A stretch of DNA of 7,364 nt from Actinomycetota bacterium. GTDB taxonomy: Bacteria > Actinomycetota > Thermoleophilia > Solirubrobacterales > Solirubrobacteraceae. Both the position numbers and the translations under genes were made by a program. This document shows, in pieces, positions 1 to 5,013 of the stretch; within the stretch, counting starts at the first letter, position 1; the number at the start of each line of letters is the position of its first letter. The notes below the pieces were generated by a model. The model was not told the DNA's origin and ran no database searches. It saw only the letters and a program-made list of their open reading frames with translations. Location of the stretch: positions 358 to 7,721 of the forward strand of contig VAYD01000043.1 in the NCBI GenBank assembly GCA_005883905.1, read 5' to 3'.

Positions 1-250
1 AGATGAACGCGTAGAACACGATCGCCTCGGTGAGGGCGAAGCCGAGCCACTGGATCGACGTGATCTCGTCGCGCATCTCGGGCTGACGGGTGACCGACTC
101 GATCACCTTGCCGAAGATGAAGCCGATGCCGACGCCGGCGCCCGCGGCGCCGAGGCCGCCGCCGAGGCCGAGCGCGATCGCTCGACCGGCCTTCTGCCCC
201 GTGGCGTCGGACGCCGCCTGGGCGATGTGGGTGATGACAGCGAGGTCCAC
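1..250 (-). CDS. atpE: ATP synthase F0 subunit c (3' end outside window)
   Basis: Proteolipid subunit of the membrane rotor of F-type ATP synthase; a ring of these subunits carries protons across the membrane. The 83 visible codons begin at a GTG (248-250), fixed by an AAGGAG ribosome-binding site at 257-262, seven bases upstream. Helix 1 (about residues 24-48) carries the glycine-rich GLGGGLGAAGAGVGIG pattern. The polar loop has the family signature RQPE at residues 55-58. Helix 2 holds the ion-carrying carboxylate Glu75 in FALTEA. Only a few C-terminal residues should be missing beyond the window edge. It starts 13 bases after the atpB stop, the usual a-c order of the atp operon. Identification is secure; proton rather than sodium coupling is inferred and was not tested. 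Confidence 0.95.
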   Translation of the reverse strand, partial: MDLAVITHIAQAASDATGQKAGRAIALGLGGGLGAAGAGVGIGFIFGKVIESVTRQPEMRDEITSIQWLGFALTEAIVFYAFI

Positions 251-263
251 AGTTGACTCCTTG

Positions 264-1147
264 TTAGTGCCCTTCCTGGGAGACGGCGCCACCCAGGTAG
301 ATCGCGGTGAGCGTGGCGAAGATGAAGGCCTGCAGCGTCGCCACAAGCCCGACTTCGAAGAGGAACAGCGCGACGCCGGCCGGGATCGTGATCCACCCGA
401 GGGCGGCGATCCCGAGCAGGACGGCGAGCGCGCCGGCCATGAAGAGGATGATCAGGTGCCCCGCCAGGATGTTGGCGAAGAGACGTACGGACAGCGAGAT
501 CAGGCGCATGAAGTTGGAGAAGATCTCCAACGGGAAGAGCAGCAGCAGCAGTGGTCCGCTGACGCCCGACTCTTGAGGTACCCGATGAAGCCGTGCGCCC
601 GCACGCCTTCGATGTTGTATGAGAGCCAGACCACGAGGGCGAGCGCGAGCGGGATCGCGAGGTTCGCGGTCGCGGCGTACAGCGAGAACGACGGGAACTG
701 CACGCCGAAGACGTCGATCTTGTGCTCGGTGTTGGTCGGCAGCGGGATGTAGCCGATCAGGTTCGAGTACCAGATGAACAGGAAGAGCGTGCCAACGAAC
801 GGGAACCACTTCCTGGCGGTCGCCTGGTCCATGTTCCCGCGCGTGATGTTGTCGCGCATCAGCGCGAACAGCACCTCGACGGCCGTCTGCACGCGGTTCG
901 GCCGCGCCTGCATGCGACGCGCGATGAACACCATCGTCCAGACCGTGAGGATCGCCGCGATCAGGATGTACATCACGGCCTTGTTGAAGTCGATCGGCCC
1001 GATGCTGAACCACGTGTCGAGCTTGAACTCGTTCTGCGGATGGAACTCGTTGTTCTGCGAGCGGTGCCAACCGGTCGCGACGACGATCACGATGCATCCG
1101 AGGATGTACACGCCAAAGCCGATCAGCAGCTTGGACTTCGTGCTCAT
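264..1147 (-). CDS. atpB: ATP synthase F0 subunit a, frameshifted
   Basis: Stator subunit a, which forms the two proton half-channels against the c ring. It starts at ATG 1145-1147, overlapping the preceding stop in an ATGA, and ends at TAA 264-266. The reading frame is broken. Residues 1-193 (ending GFIGYLKS) read in one frame down to about 569. The C-terminal third (starting SGVSGPLLLLLFPLEIF) reads in another frame from 569 to 264. Joining them needs one extra base (or 1 + 3n) near 567-574. The first part has the TM helices and WYSNLIGYIPLP; the second has SLSVRLFANILAGH, whose Arg (codon 483-485) corresponds to the essential E. coli aArg210. Read straight through, the first frame stops at 500 and lacks that arginine. 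With one base restored the product is 294 residues, a normal length. A sequencing or assembly error is the simplest explanation because the gene is normally essential and both halves look intact; a true lesion cannot be excluded. Confidence 0.9.
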
Positions 1148-1506
1148 GGACGGACGGCGTTCCTCTCCAGCTGGCGGATGATCAATGACACGGGCAGATA
1201 GACGGTGAAGGCGACGAGGGCGACCACCGCGGCACAGATGGCGTCGTCCTTGTCACCGATCACGCCGGCCGCGACCACGGCAAGGCCGACGACCCAGGCG
1301 CGGCCCATCATGCCAGCAACCTGCAGGCCGATGCCTGTTCGTGCGTCCACCGTGCGGGCCTTGCGATCCAGCAGCTCGCCGCTGACGCGGGCGAGGATCC
1401 AGCTCGCGGCCCCGAGCAGGTAGCCGAGCGCCGGCGCGCCGGCCACGATCAGCAACGGCGCGAAGAAGACCACGAGGGCCACGTCGATGAAGCGCAGGAA
1501 CGTCAT
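1144..1506 (-). CDS. AtpI-like small membrane protein of the atp operon
   Basis: A 120-residue membrane protein between the atpZ-like gene and atpB. Hydrophobic stretches lie at about residues 7-25, 26-42, 68-84 and 88-112, suggesting four membrane segments, with a charged loop (ELLDRKARTVDARTG) near 44-58 and a basic tail (RQLERNAVRP). Its position directly before atpB, with a 4-base ATGA overlap implying translational coupling, matches the place of AtpI (ATP synthase protein I), which is thought to help c-ring assembly or ion supply. The sequence has no motif that I can use to prove AtpI membership, so the role is inferred mainly from context. The ATG at 1504-1506 lies ten bases after the preceding stop. 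Confidence 0.75.
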   Translation of the reverse strand: MTFLRFIDVALVVFFAPLLIVAGAPALGYLLGAASWILARVSGELLDRKARTVDARTGIGLQVAGMMGRAWVVGLAVVAAGVIGDKDDAICAAVVALVAFTVYLPVSLIIRQLERNAVRP

Positions 1507-1516
1507 CAGCGCTCCG

Positions 1517-1741
1517 TCAGAGGTCCCGGAAGCGGACGATCACAGCCGCGGTTCCCCCGGCGAACCCGAGGAACAAGCCGAGCGCGAGCAGCGGACCGAA
1601 GGCACCCACGAGTGCGCCGAGCACGCCGCCGGCGAGCCCGCCGAGCACGACGCCGCTCAGAAGCAGCGTCCCCGCCACGATCCCGCGCGCGGTCGGCTTG
1701 TCCGTCCGCGTCGTCGGCTCGCTGGAATCGCCTGGCTTCAT
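1517..1741 (-). CDS. AtpZ/AtpI-family protein, first gene of the atp operon
   Basis: A 74-residue protein with a polar, Thr/Lys-rich N-terminus (residues 1-19) followed by two glycine-rich membrane helices at about 20-43 and 46-68, ending in a basic tail (VRFRDL). The paired Gly-rich helices separated by a short turn with a proline (FGPLL) fit the small ATPase_gene1/AtpZ family, found at the head of many bacterial atp operons and thought to assist ATP synthase assembly or Mg2+/Ca2+ supply. The ATG at 1739-1741 is chosen because codons from there have strong G/C third positions and an in-frame stop lies just upstream. A second ATG at 1761-1763 opens a different frame that loses codon bias and hydrophobicity within a few codons, so it was not used. 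Confidence 0.75.
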   Translation of the reverse strand: MKPGDSSEPTTRTDKPTARGIVAGTLLLSGVVLGGLAGGVLGALVGAFGPLLALGLFLGFAGGTAAVIVRFRDL

Positions 1742-1791
1742 CGCGCTCGAATGGATCGTTCATGGCATGCCCACCACGGCCCCCCACAAAC

Positions 1792-1819
1792 GAGAAGGCC
1801 CGCGCACCGCGCGGGTCTC
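1792..1819 (-). promoter_or_regulatory. Strong hairpin in the atp operon leader
   Basis: A perfect 7-bp G/C stem (1799-1805 with 1809-1815, three-base loop) is extended by a GAGA/TCTC pair (1792-1795 with 1816-1819) across a three-base bulge. Read in the minus direction it is followed by CCTTCTCGTTTG, a weak pyrimidine-rich run. It sits about 50 bases before the atpZ-like start, inside the transcript from the 1865-1894 promoter. It could terminate transcription from the upstream ATPase gene, or act as an attenuator or mRNA-stability element for the atp operon. The structure is directly visible; the function is inferred. Confidence 0.5.
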
Positions 1820-1864
1820 TCAGGGGCTTTCCGGGGATGGACCCACCCGGGCGGCGGCTCGGGG

Positions 1865-1894
1865 AGCATAGTGGATTTTCGGAGCTTGTAACAA
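1865..1894 (-). promoter_or_regulatory. Putative atp operon promoter
   Basis: Minus-strand TTGTTA (-35, 1889-1894) and TATGCT (-10, 1865-1870) are separated by 18 bases. The stretch is distinctly AT-richer than its surroundings and lies between the ATPase stop codon (1914) and the atp genes. Transcription would begin near 1858, leaving a leader of about 115 bases that contains the 1792-1819 hairpin and a smaller one at 1831-1850. Confidence 0.5.
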
Positions 1895-1913
1895 CTTTGT
1901 GACACCGAGCACT

Positions 1914-3041
1914 TCACCCGTTGCGCCTGATCCACTCCGCGTAGAACGGCTCGGCGATGCGGACGAAGCCGCCGGCCTTGGCGACGATCTCCTGCTTGAC
2001 GAGGCCGTCGATCGCCTTCTGGGTCGTCGAGGCCCCGCGTAGGCCGTGGCGGGCGCGGTAGTCCTCGGACAGCGGGTGGCCGGGCGCGTCGGCGAGCGCC
2101 GCGAGGAGCAGGCGCTGGTTGGCGGTCGCGCGGTCCCAGAGGTCGCTGAGGTGCGAGTGCTCCGAGCGCAGGAGCTTCGTCAGCGCGGCGTCGAACTGGC
2201 CGTCGCGGGCGACCCGCTTCGCCGGCGTCTCGGCCCAGAGGAAGTAGCAGAGCTCCTGGGTCGCGTAGGGATGACCGCCGGTGACGGCCAGCACGCGGTC
2301 GACCACGCCGTCCTCGACGTTGCGGCCGTGGTCGCGAAAGCCGGCCACGATGAACGGCCGGAACGCCTCGGGCTCGATCGGGCCGAGCTCGACGCGCTTG
2401 GCGCTGCGCCAGAAGGGCTCGTTGGCGTCGTTGAAGATCCGCTCCATGAGGTGGCGCTTGCTGCCCAGATAGATGTGCGAGACCTCGGGCTGCTCCTGGA
2501 AGACCGAGCGCAGGAGCTTCGTCAGGCCGGGGTCGATCTCGGCGATCTCCTGGAACTCGTCCATGATCAGGACGACCGGGCGCTTCCGGCCGACGGCGGT
2601 CTCGGCGAGCATCCGCAGCAGGTGCTCGATCGTGTCGTCGACGTCCTGGGACGCGTGGCCGGCGGCGAAGCTGAAGCTCAACGAGCCGTCGTTGGGGTCG
2701 ATCGTGATCGTCGGCGTGATGCGCAGCCCCGCAAAGGCGCGGGCTATCTCCCTCGCCTTGCCCGCGAGGCCCAGGATGTCGGCGACCTCCCGCGCGAGCC
2801 GGCCGGCGAGCTTCTCCTTCGTGGGCGTGAACCAGAGGTTGACCTCCGCCACGAGCGCGCGGCGAGTGGCGAGCCGCTGCGCGACGCGGTGCACGAGCGA
2901 CGTCTTGCCGTAGCGGCGCGGCGCGAAGATCACGACGTCCTGGCCGTTGAGCGCATCGGCCGAGAGCTCGGCAACCTCGGCGTCGCGGTCGGTGAAGGAC
3001 TCGTCGAGGGCGATCGGCCCGTACTTGAACGGGTTGGACAT
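1914..3041 (-). CDS. AAA+ ATPase, ATPase_2 (archaeal-type) family
   Basis: A 375-residue cytoplasmic P-loop ATPase. Walker A is APRRYGKTS at residues 40-48 (Lys46, Thr47), with the RR-x-GK form typical of ATPase_2 proteins. Walker B is VVLIMDEFQ at 156-164 (Asp161, Glu162), again in the family's DEFQ form. YLGSKRHLM near 191-199 fits the sensor-1 strand region, and TGGHPYATQ at 254-262 matches the conserved lid motif. The C-terminal 70 residues (about 305-375) look like a winged-helix domain. Related proteins couple ATP hydrolysis to DNA or protein binding, but no specific substrate can be read here. The ATG (3039-3041) has no good ribosome-binding site, and an AT-rich region with a TATGGT just upstream could make the mRNA nearly leaderless. 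It is transcribed alone, in the same direction as the atp operon, whose promoter starts 20 bases after its stop. Confidence 0.85.
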   Translation of the reverse strand: MSNPFKYGPIALDESFTDRDAEVAELSADALNGQDVVIFAPRRYGKTSLVHRVAQRLATRRALVAEVNLWFTPTKEKLAGRLAREVADILGLAGKAREIARAFAGLRITPTITIDPNDGSLSFSFAAGHASQDVDDTIEHLLRMLAETAVGRKRPVVLIMDEFQEIAEIDPGLTKLLRSVFQEQPEVSHIYLGSKRHLMERIFNDANEPFWRSAKRVELGPIEPEAFRPFIVAGFRDHGRNVEDGVVDRVLAVTGGHPYATQELCYFLWAETPAKRVARDGQFDAALTKLLRSEHSHLSDLWDRATANQRLLLAALADAPGHPLSEDYRARHGLRGASTTQKAIDGLVKQEIVAKAGGFVRIAEPFYAEWIRRNG

Positions 3042-3056
3042 GGATATACCATACAG

Positions 3057-3078
3057 GATTATCGTCTAGTAGATAATC
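3057..3078. promoter_or_regulatory. Inverted repeat, candidate operator of the ATPase gene
   Basis: GATTATC (3057-3063) and GATAATC (3072-3078) are perfect 7-base inverted repeats around an 8-base spacer with CTAG at its centre. A weaker outer pair (TACCATAC 3047-3054; ATACGGTA 3083-3090) flanks it, offset by two bases. It lies 16 bases upstream of the ATPase ATG in an AT-rich island within GC-rich DNA, where it would overlap the promoter. This geometry suits a dimeric repressor; the ATPase's own winged-helix domain is one possible ligand (inference). Confidence 0.5.
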
Positions 3079-3115
3079 TCTCATACGGTAATTCACGAGG
3101 TCCACCAGATGCAAC

Positions 3116-3145
3116 GGGCCGGCCGACCTGCGGTCGAACCGGCCC
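3116..3145 (-). terminator. Terminator-like hairpin after the ABM-like gene
   Basis: A two-part stem: GGGCCGG/CCGGCCC (3116-3122 with 3139-3145) enclosing CGACC/GGTCG (3124-3128 with 3132-3136) around a three-base loop. It begins 13 bases past the stop of the 3159-3452 gene, where the transcript of the glycosidase unit should end. There is no T-run after it, which is common for GC-rich actinobacterial terminators, so efficiency is uncertain. Confidence 0.55.
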
Positions 3146-3158
3146 GCGTCGCCCGTCC

Positions 3159-3452
3159 TCAGGCCCGCTGGGTCTCGAACTTGATCGGGACGTCGTAGAA
3201 CGCGACGGTCCGCTCGCCCATGCCCCCGCCGGGCGGGTTCATCTCGTTGAGCGTGGCGTCACCCTGCCGCAGGTCCTCCTCGGTCTCGAAGAGGGCGATG
3301 AAGATGACCTCGTCCTCGCTCTGCAGGACCGTCAGCGCAGTCGAGGGGACGCCCTCGGGCGGCCCGCTGCTCTCCCGCGCCCTGATCTCGTCGAGGTTGG
3401 CCTGGATGGTGGCCGGGTCACCCCCGCGCCACGTCGCCACTCGTGCCTTCAC
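3159..3452 (-). CDS. Small ABM/Dabb-like (ferredoxin-fold) protein, function unknown
   Basis: A 97-residue soluble protein with no signal peptide. The start is a GTG (3450-3452), set by an AAGGGAG ribosome-binding site at 3459-3465 with six-base spacing. The pattern suits the dimeric alpha/beta-barrel (ABM/Dabb-like) fold: an N-terminal strand ARVATWRGG, a helix (about 14-29), the strand pair TALTVLQSEDEVIFIALFET (39-58), a second helix with EEDLRQGDATLNEM (59-72), PPGGG at about 73-77 and a final strand TVAFYDVPI. The GD-x-x-x-N-x-M-x-PPGGG arrangement is one I associate with small actinobacterial proteins of this type annotated only as hypothetical or monooxygenase-like. No cofactor or catalytic residue can be assigned. 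It follows the glycosidase-like gene by 35 bases and probably shares its transcript. Confidence 0.75.
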   Translation of the reverse strand: MKARVATWRGGDPATIQANLDEIRARESSGPPEGVPSTALTVLQSEDEVIFIALFETEEDLRQGDATLNEMNPPGGGMGERTVAFYDVPIKFETQRA

Positions 3453-3487
3453 ACCGATCTCCCTTCGGTTTTGATTTCGACGCGAGC

Positions 3488-4429
3488 CTATCCCCGGCGC
3501 GCCTGCGCCGCCAGGAACCGCTTGAGCACCTTGTAGGCCGGGCGCGGCTTGTCGTGGACGTTCACCAGGCCCGAGTCCCACGAATCGTGAGCCGTCGATG
3601 GGTTCCAGTGGAACAGGTAGACGTGGGTTATCCGGCGCGGGCTGAGCGCCACCAGCTTGTCGAACACCCAGCGCGTCGCGGTCGCCGCGTGCTTCGGCGA
3701 CTCCGTGAAGCGCACCTTGGAGCGGTTGCGGCGCTTGACGATGCCGCCGGTCTCGGTGAACCAGATCTCGCCCTTGGTCGCACGCAGCAGCGCCCGCGTG
3801 CCGGACGTGCGCAGGTAGTTCGCGTCGAGGTAGTTGTGCAGACCCCAGTACTTCGGCTGCAGCTTGGCCTTGCGGATGAACCCCTTCACCCACCAGGTCA
3901 TGCCGGGCATGTCGAGCAGCTCGGCCGCGAGGATCCGGCAGCTCGGGCATGCGAGCTTCAGCGCGCGGTAGTAGGCGGCGACGAGCTGCGGTCGGTGGCA
4001 CGTCTTCTCGCCGCAGTAGTTGGCCTCGTTCCAGGAGGCGAACTGGCGCACCCACGGATAGCGTCGCCGCAGCATCCGCAGCTCGTGCGCGAGCTGCCCG
4101 GGGCGCGGCAGCTGCTTGCGCTTGCGCTCGCTGGTGCTGCGCGCGTGGTCGAACGTGATCAGCGGCCGCACGCCGGCAGCGTGCGCGGCGGCCATCCACG
4201 CGTCGAGGTCCTGGCGCTGCCAGCGGACATGGAGCGCGTTCCACGCGATCGCGATCCGGGCGTCGCGCAGGCCGAGCCCGGTGAACAGCGGGTCGGTGAA
4301 CATCTCCGGCTTCTGGTCTGCGATGCCGACGGTGAGCGGCGCAGTGGCGGCGCGGGCGGAGCCGGCCGCGGCGAGCGTGAGCGCGATCGCGAGCAGCACG
4401 CGGAGCGGGTGGGAGCGGACTCGGGCCAC
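3488..4429 (-). CDS. Secreted clan GH-A glycoside hydrolase-like protein (paralogue 1)
   Basis: A 313-residue exported protein with a (beta/alpha)8 glycosidase pattern. Residues 1-28 form a signal peptide (basic start, hydrophobic core RVLLAIALTLAAAG, cleavage near SARA-A). Clan GH-A landmarks are the Asn-Glu pair in FASWNEAN (Asn134, Glu135, expected acid/base), LHNY near 197-200, IWFTETGG with Glu226 as expected nucleophile, and YLFHWN near 271-276. A CPSC motif (161-164) is shared with the second paralogue; NYCGEKTC (Cys139, Cys144) adds a cysteine pair unique to this copy, compatible with disulfides outside the cell. The substrate is unknown; a polysaccharide or glycoside target is inferred from the fold. 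The GTG at 4427-4429 is chosen because it leaves a normal signal peptide; no clear ribosome-binding site precedes it, and a hairpin lies 12 bases upstream. It is most similar to the protein at 5014-5910, through nearly its whole length. Confidence 0.8.
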   Translation of the reverse strand: MARVRSHPLRVLLAIALTLAAAGSARAATAPLTVGIADQKPEMFTDPLFTGLGLRDARIAIAWNALHVRWQRQDLDAWMAAAHAAGVRPLITFDHARSTSERKRKQLPRPGQLAHELRMLRRRYPWVRQFASWNEANYCGEKTCHRPQLVAAYYRALKLACPSCRILAAELLDMPGMTWWVKGFIRKAKLQPKYWGLHNYLDANYLRTSGTRALLRATKGEIWFTETGGIVKRRNRSKVRFTESPKHAATATRWVFDKLVALSPRRITHVYLFHWNPSTAHDSWDSGLVNVHDKPRPAYKVLKRFLAAQARRG

Positions 4430-4441
4430 GGAAACGTCGCT

Positions 4442-4468
4442 GCCGGCGCCCCTGGACGAGGCGCCGGC
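4442..4468. repeat. Perfect 9-bp inverted repeat before paralogue 1
   Basis: GCCGGCGCC (4442-4450) and GGCGCCGGC (4460-4468) enclose a nine-base loop. In the minus-strand transcript this hairpin falls between the 62-codon gene and the GTG start at 4429. It could end transcription after the small genes, stabilise the downstream mRNA or limit ribosome access. No T-run follows, so a pure terminator role is not favoured. Confidence 0.5.
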
Positions 4469-4482
4469 GGGCGACGATGAGA

Positions 4483-4671
4483 CTACGCCACGACGCGGCG
4501 GGCGCGCTCCGCGTCCAGGCGACGCGCGAGCGACGCCAGGGCGACGGCGGCGTGGCCGCGGACCCGTCTGGGCGGGGAGCCGCGGCCGCTGTTGCTGCGC
4601 TCGTAGGCCCGCGGCGCGCGATCGCGCGGTGCTGTGGCCTTGGCGAGCTCGTTGTGCAGCGACTGATACAT
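4483..4671 (-). CDS. Small Arg-rich hypothetical protein (62 aa)
   Basis: A 62-codon gene starting at ATG 4669-4671 with AAGGGAAGGG at 4676-4685 as its ribosome-binding site. The product begins MYQSLHNELAKAT, has 13 arginines, a low-complexity middle (RSNSGRGSPPRRVRG) and a C-terminal amphipathic helix (AAVALASLARRLDAERARR, about 41-59). It has no cysteine, signal peptide or membrane segment. I do not recognise a family. It is the second small gene upstream of the glycosidase-like paralogue 1 and on the same strand, so co-transcription is plausible. The good ribosome-binding site and helical C-terminus support a real gene, but short GC-rich frames can arise by chance. Confidence 0.55.
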   Translation of the reverse strand: MYQSLHNELAKATAPRDRAPRAYERSNSGRGSPPRRVRGHAAVALASLARRLDAERARRVVA

Positions 4672-4699
4672 CTGGCCCTTCCCTTCGGTGGTTGACTGA

Positions 4700-4736
4700 C
4701 CTGCAACGACAGTGGGCGCACTGCCGCCCTTGCAGG
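4700..4736. repeat. Nested inverted repeat between the two small genes
   Basis: CCTGCAA (4700-4706) pairs with TTGCAGG (4730-4736) around an inner CAGTG/CACTG stem (4710-4714 with 4719-4723, GGCG loop). It occupies the 123-base gap between the 33- and 62-codon genes and ends 28 bases before the latter's start. It could be a regulatory mRNA structure or a protein-binding site. The rest of that gap shows nothing recognisable. Confidence 0.45.
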
Positions 4737-4794
4737 GATCGCTGAAGGGATCCGGGACTCGGGCGGCGACGCCCGCGAACCCGGCTACGAGGAC

Positions 4795-4896
4795 CTAGGA
4801 CGCGAGCGCGATGCGCGTGGTGACACGACCGAGCGCAGCTGCGGACGTGCAGCTGACGGGCTTGAAGGTCGTGATGTGGAATCGCATCGCGTTCAT
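4795..4896 (-). CDS. 33-codon small peptide gene, function unknown
   Basis: A very short gene from ATG 4894-4896 to TAG 4795-4797. Support comes from a strong GGGGAGG ribosome-binding site with eight-base spacing, a credible promoter about 70 bases upstream, and G or C at the third position of 28 of 33 codons. The peptide starts MNAMRFHITTFK, has a single cysteine (Cys16), a small Ala/Thr/Ser-rich C-terminal half (TSAAALGRVTTRIALAS), four Arg/Lys and no acidic residue, so it is clearly basic. There is no convincing signal peptide or membrane helix. It opens the unit that runs to the glycosidase-like gene. It could be a leader peptide, a small regulator or a precursor peptide; no modification enzyme is nearby, which weakens the last option. 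I know no family for it. Confidence 0.6.
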   Translation of the reverse strand: MNAMRFHITTFKPVSCTSAAALGRVTTRIALAS

Positions 4897-4904
4897 GAGA
4901 CGAA

Positions 4905-4911
4905 CCTCCCC
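4905..4911 (-). promoter_or_regulatory. Strong ribosome-binding site of the 33-codon gene
   Basis: Minus-strand GGGGAGG, eight bases before the ATG at 4896. It is among the best matches to the 16S rRNA tail in the window and is the main reason to accept such a short gene. Confidence 0.65.
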
Positions 4912-4962
4912 GTTGCGGCGTGGGCCGCTGCGCGGCACACGCAATACAAGGGGTCGCCATCG

Positions 4963-4991
4963 ACGGTAGCAACGGTTCCGGATGCTGTCGA
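4963..4991 (-). promoter_or_regulatory. Putative promoter of the small-gene/glycosidase unit
   Basis: Minus-strand TCGACA (-35, 4986-4991; five of six consensus bases) and TACCGT (-10, 4963-4968; the TAnnnT form usual in actinobacteria) are separated by exactly 17 bases. Transcription would begin near 4956, giving a leader of about 60 bases before the 33-codon gene. It lies just past the end of the upstream glycosidase-like gene, so the two paralogues need not be co-expressed. Confidence 0.55.
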
Positions 4992-5000
4992 GCGAAATCC

Positions 5001-5013
5001 GGCGCGTTGCGCC
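5001..5013 (-). terminator. Small hairpin after paralogue 2
   Basis: GGCGC/GCGCC with a three-base loop directly abuts the TAA stop (5014-5016) of the upstream glycosidase-like gene and is followed on the minus strand by GGATTTCG. The stem is only five base pairs, so this is a weak terminator candidate. Confidence 0.3.

Noticed and set aside
538..552. CAG/CTG triplet run close to the atpB frame break, as a slippage or programmed-frameshift site
   Set aside because: Triplet slippage changes length by three bases and cannot shift frame; the run encodes the conserved leucine stretch in the correct frame, and no heptameric slippery sequence is present.
2046..3536. Long plus-strand open frame of 496 codons opposite the AAA+ ATPase
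   Set aside because: It is antisense to a gene with clear Walker motifs; its Asp/Glu/Val/Arg-rich composition is the mirror of a GC-rich coding strand, and it crosses two intergenic regions.
4795..4896. The 33-codon gene as a lanthipeptide or lasso-type precursor
   Set aside because: No cyclase, protease or radical-SAM gene lies in the window, and the peptide has only one cysteine and no clear leader/core boundary.
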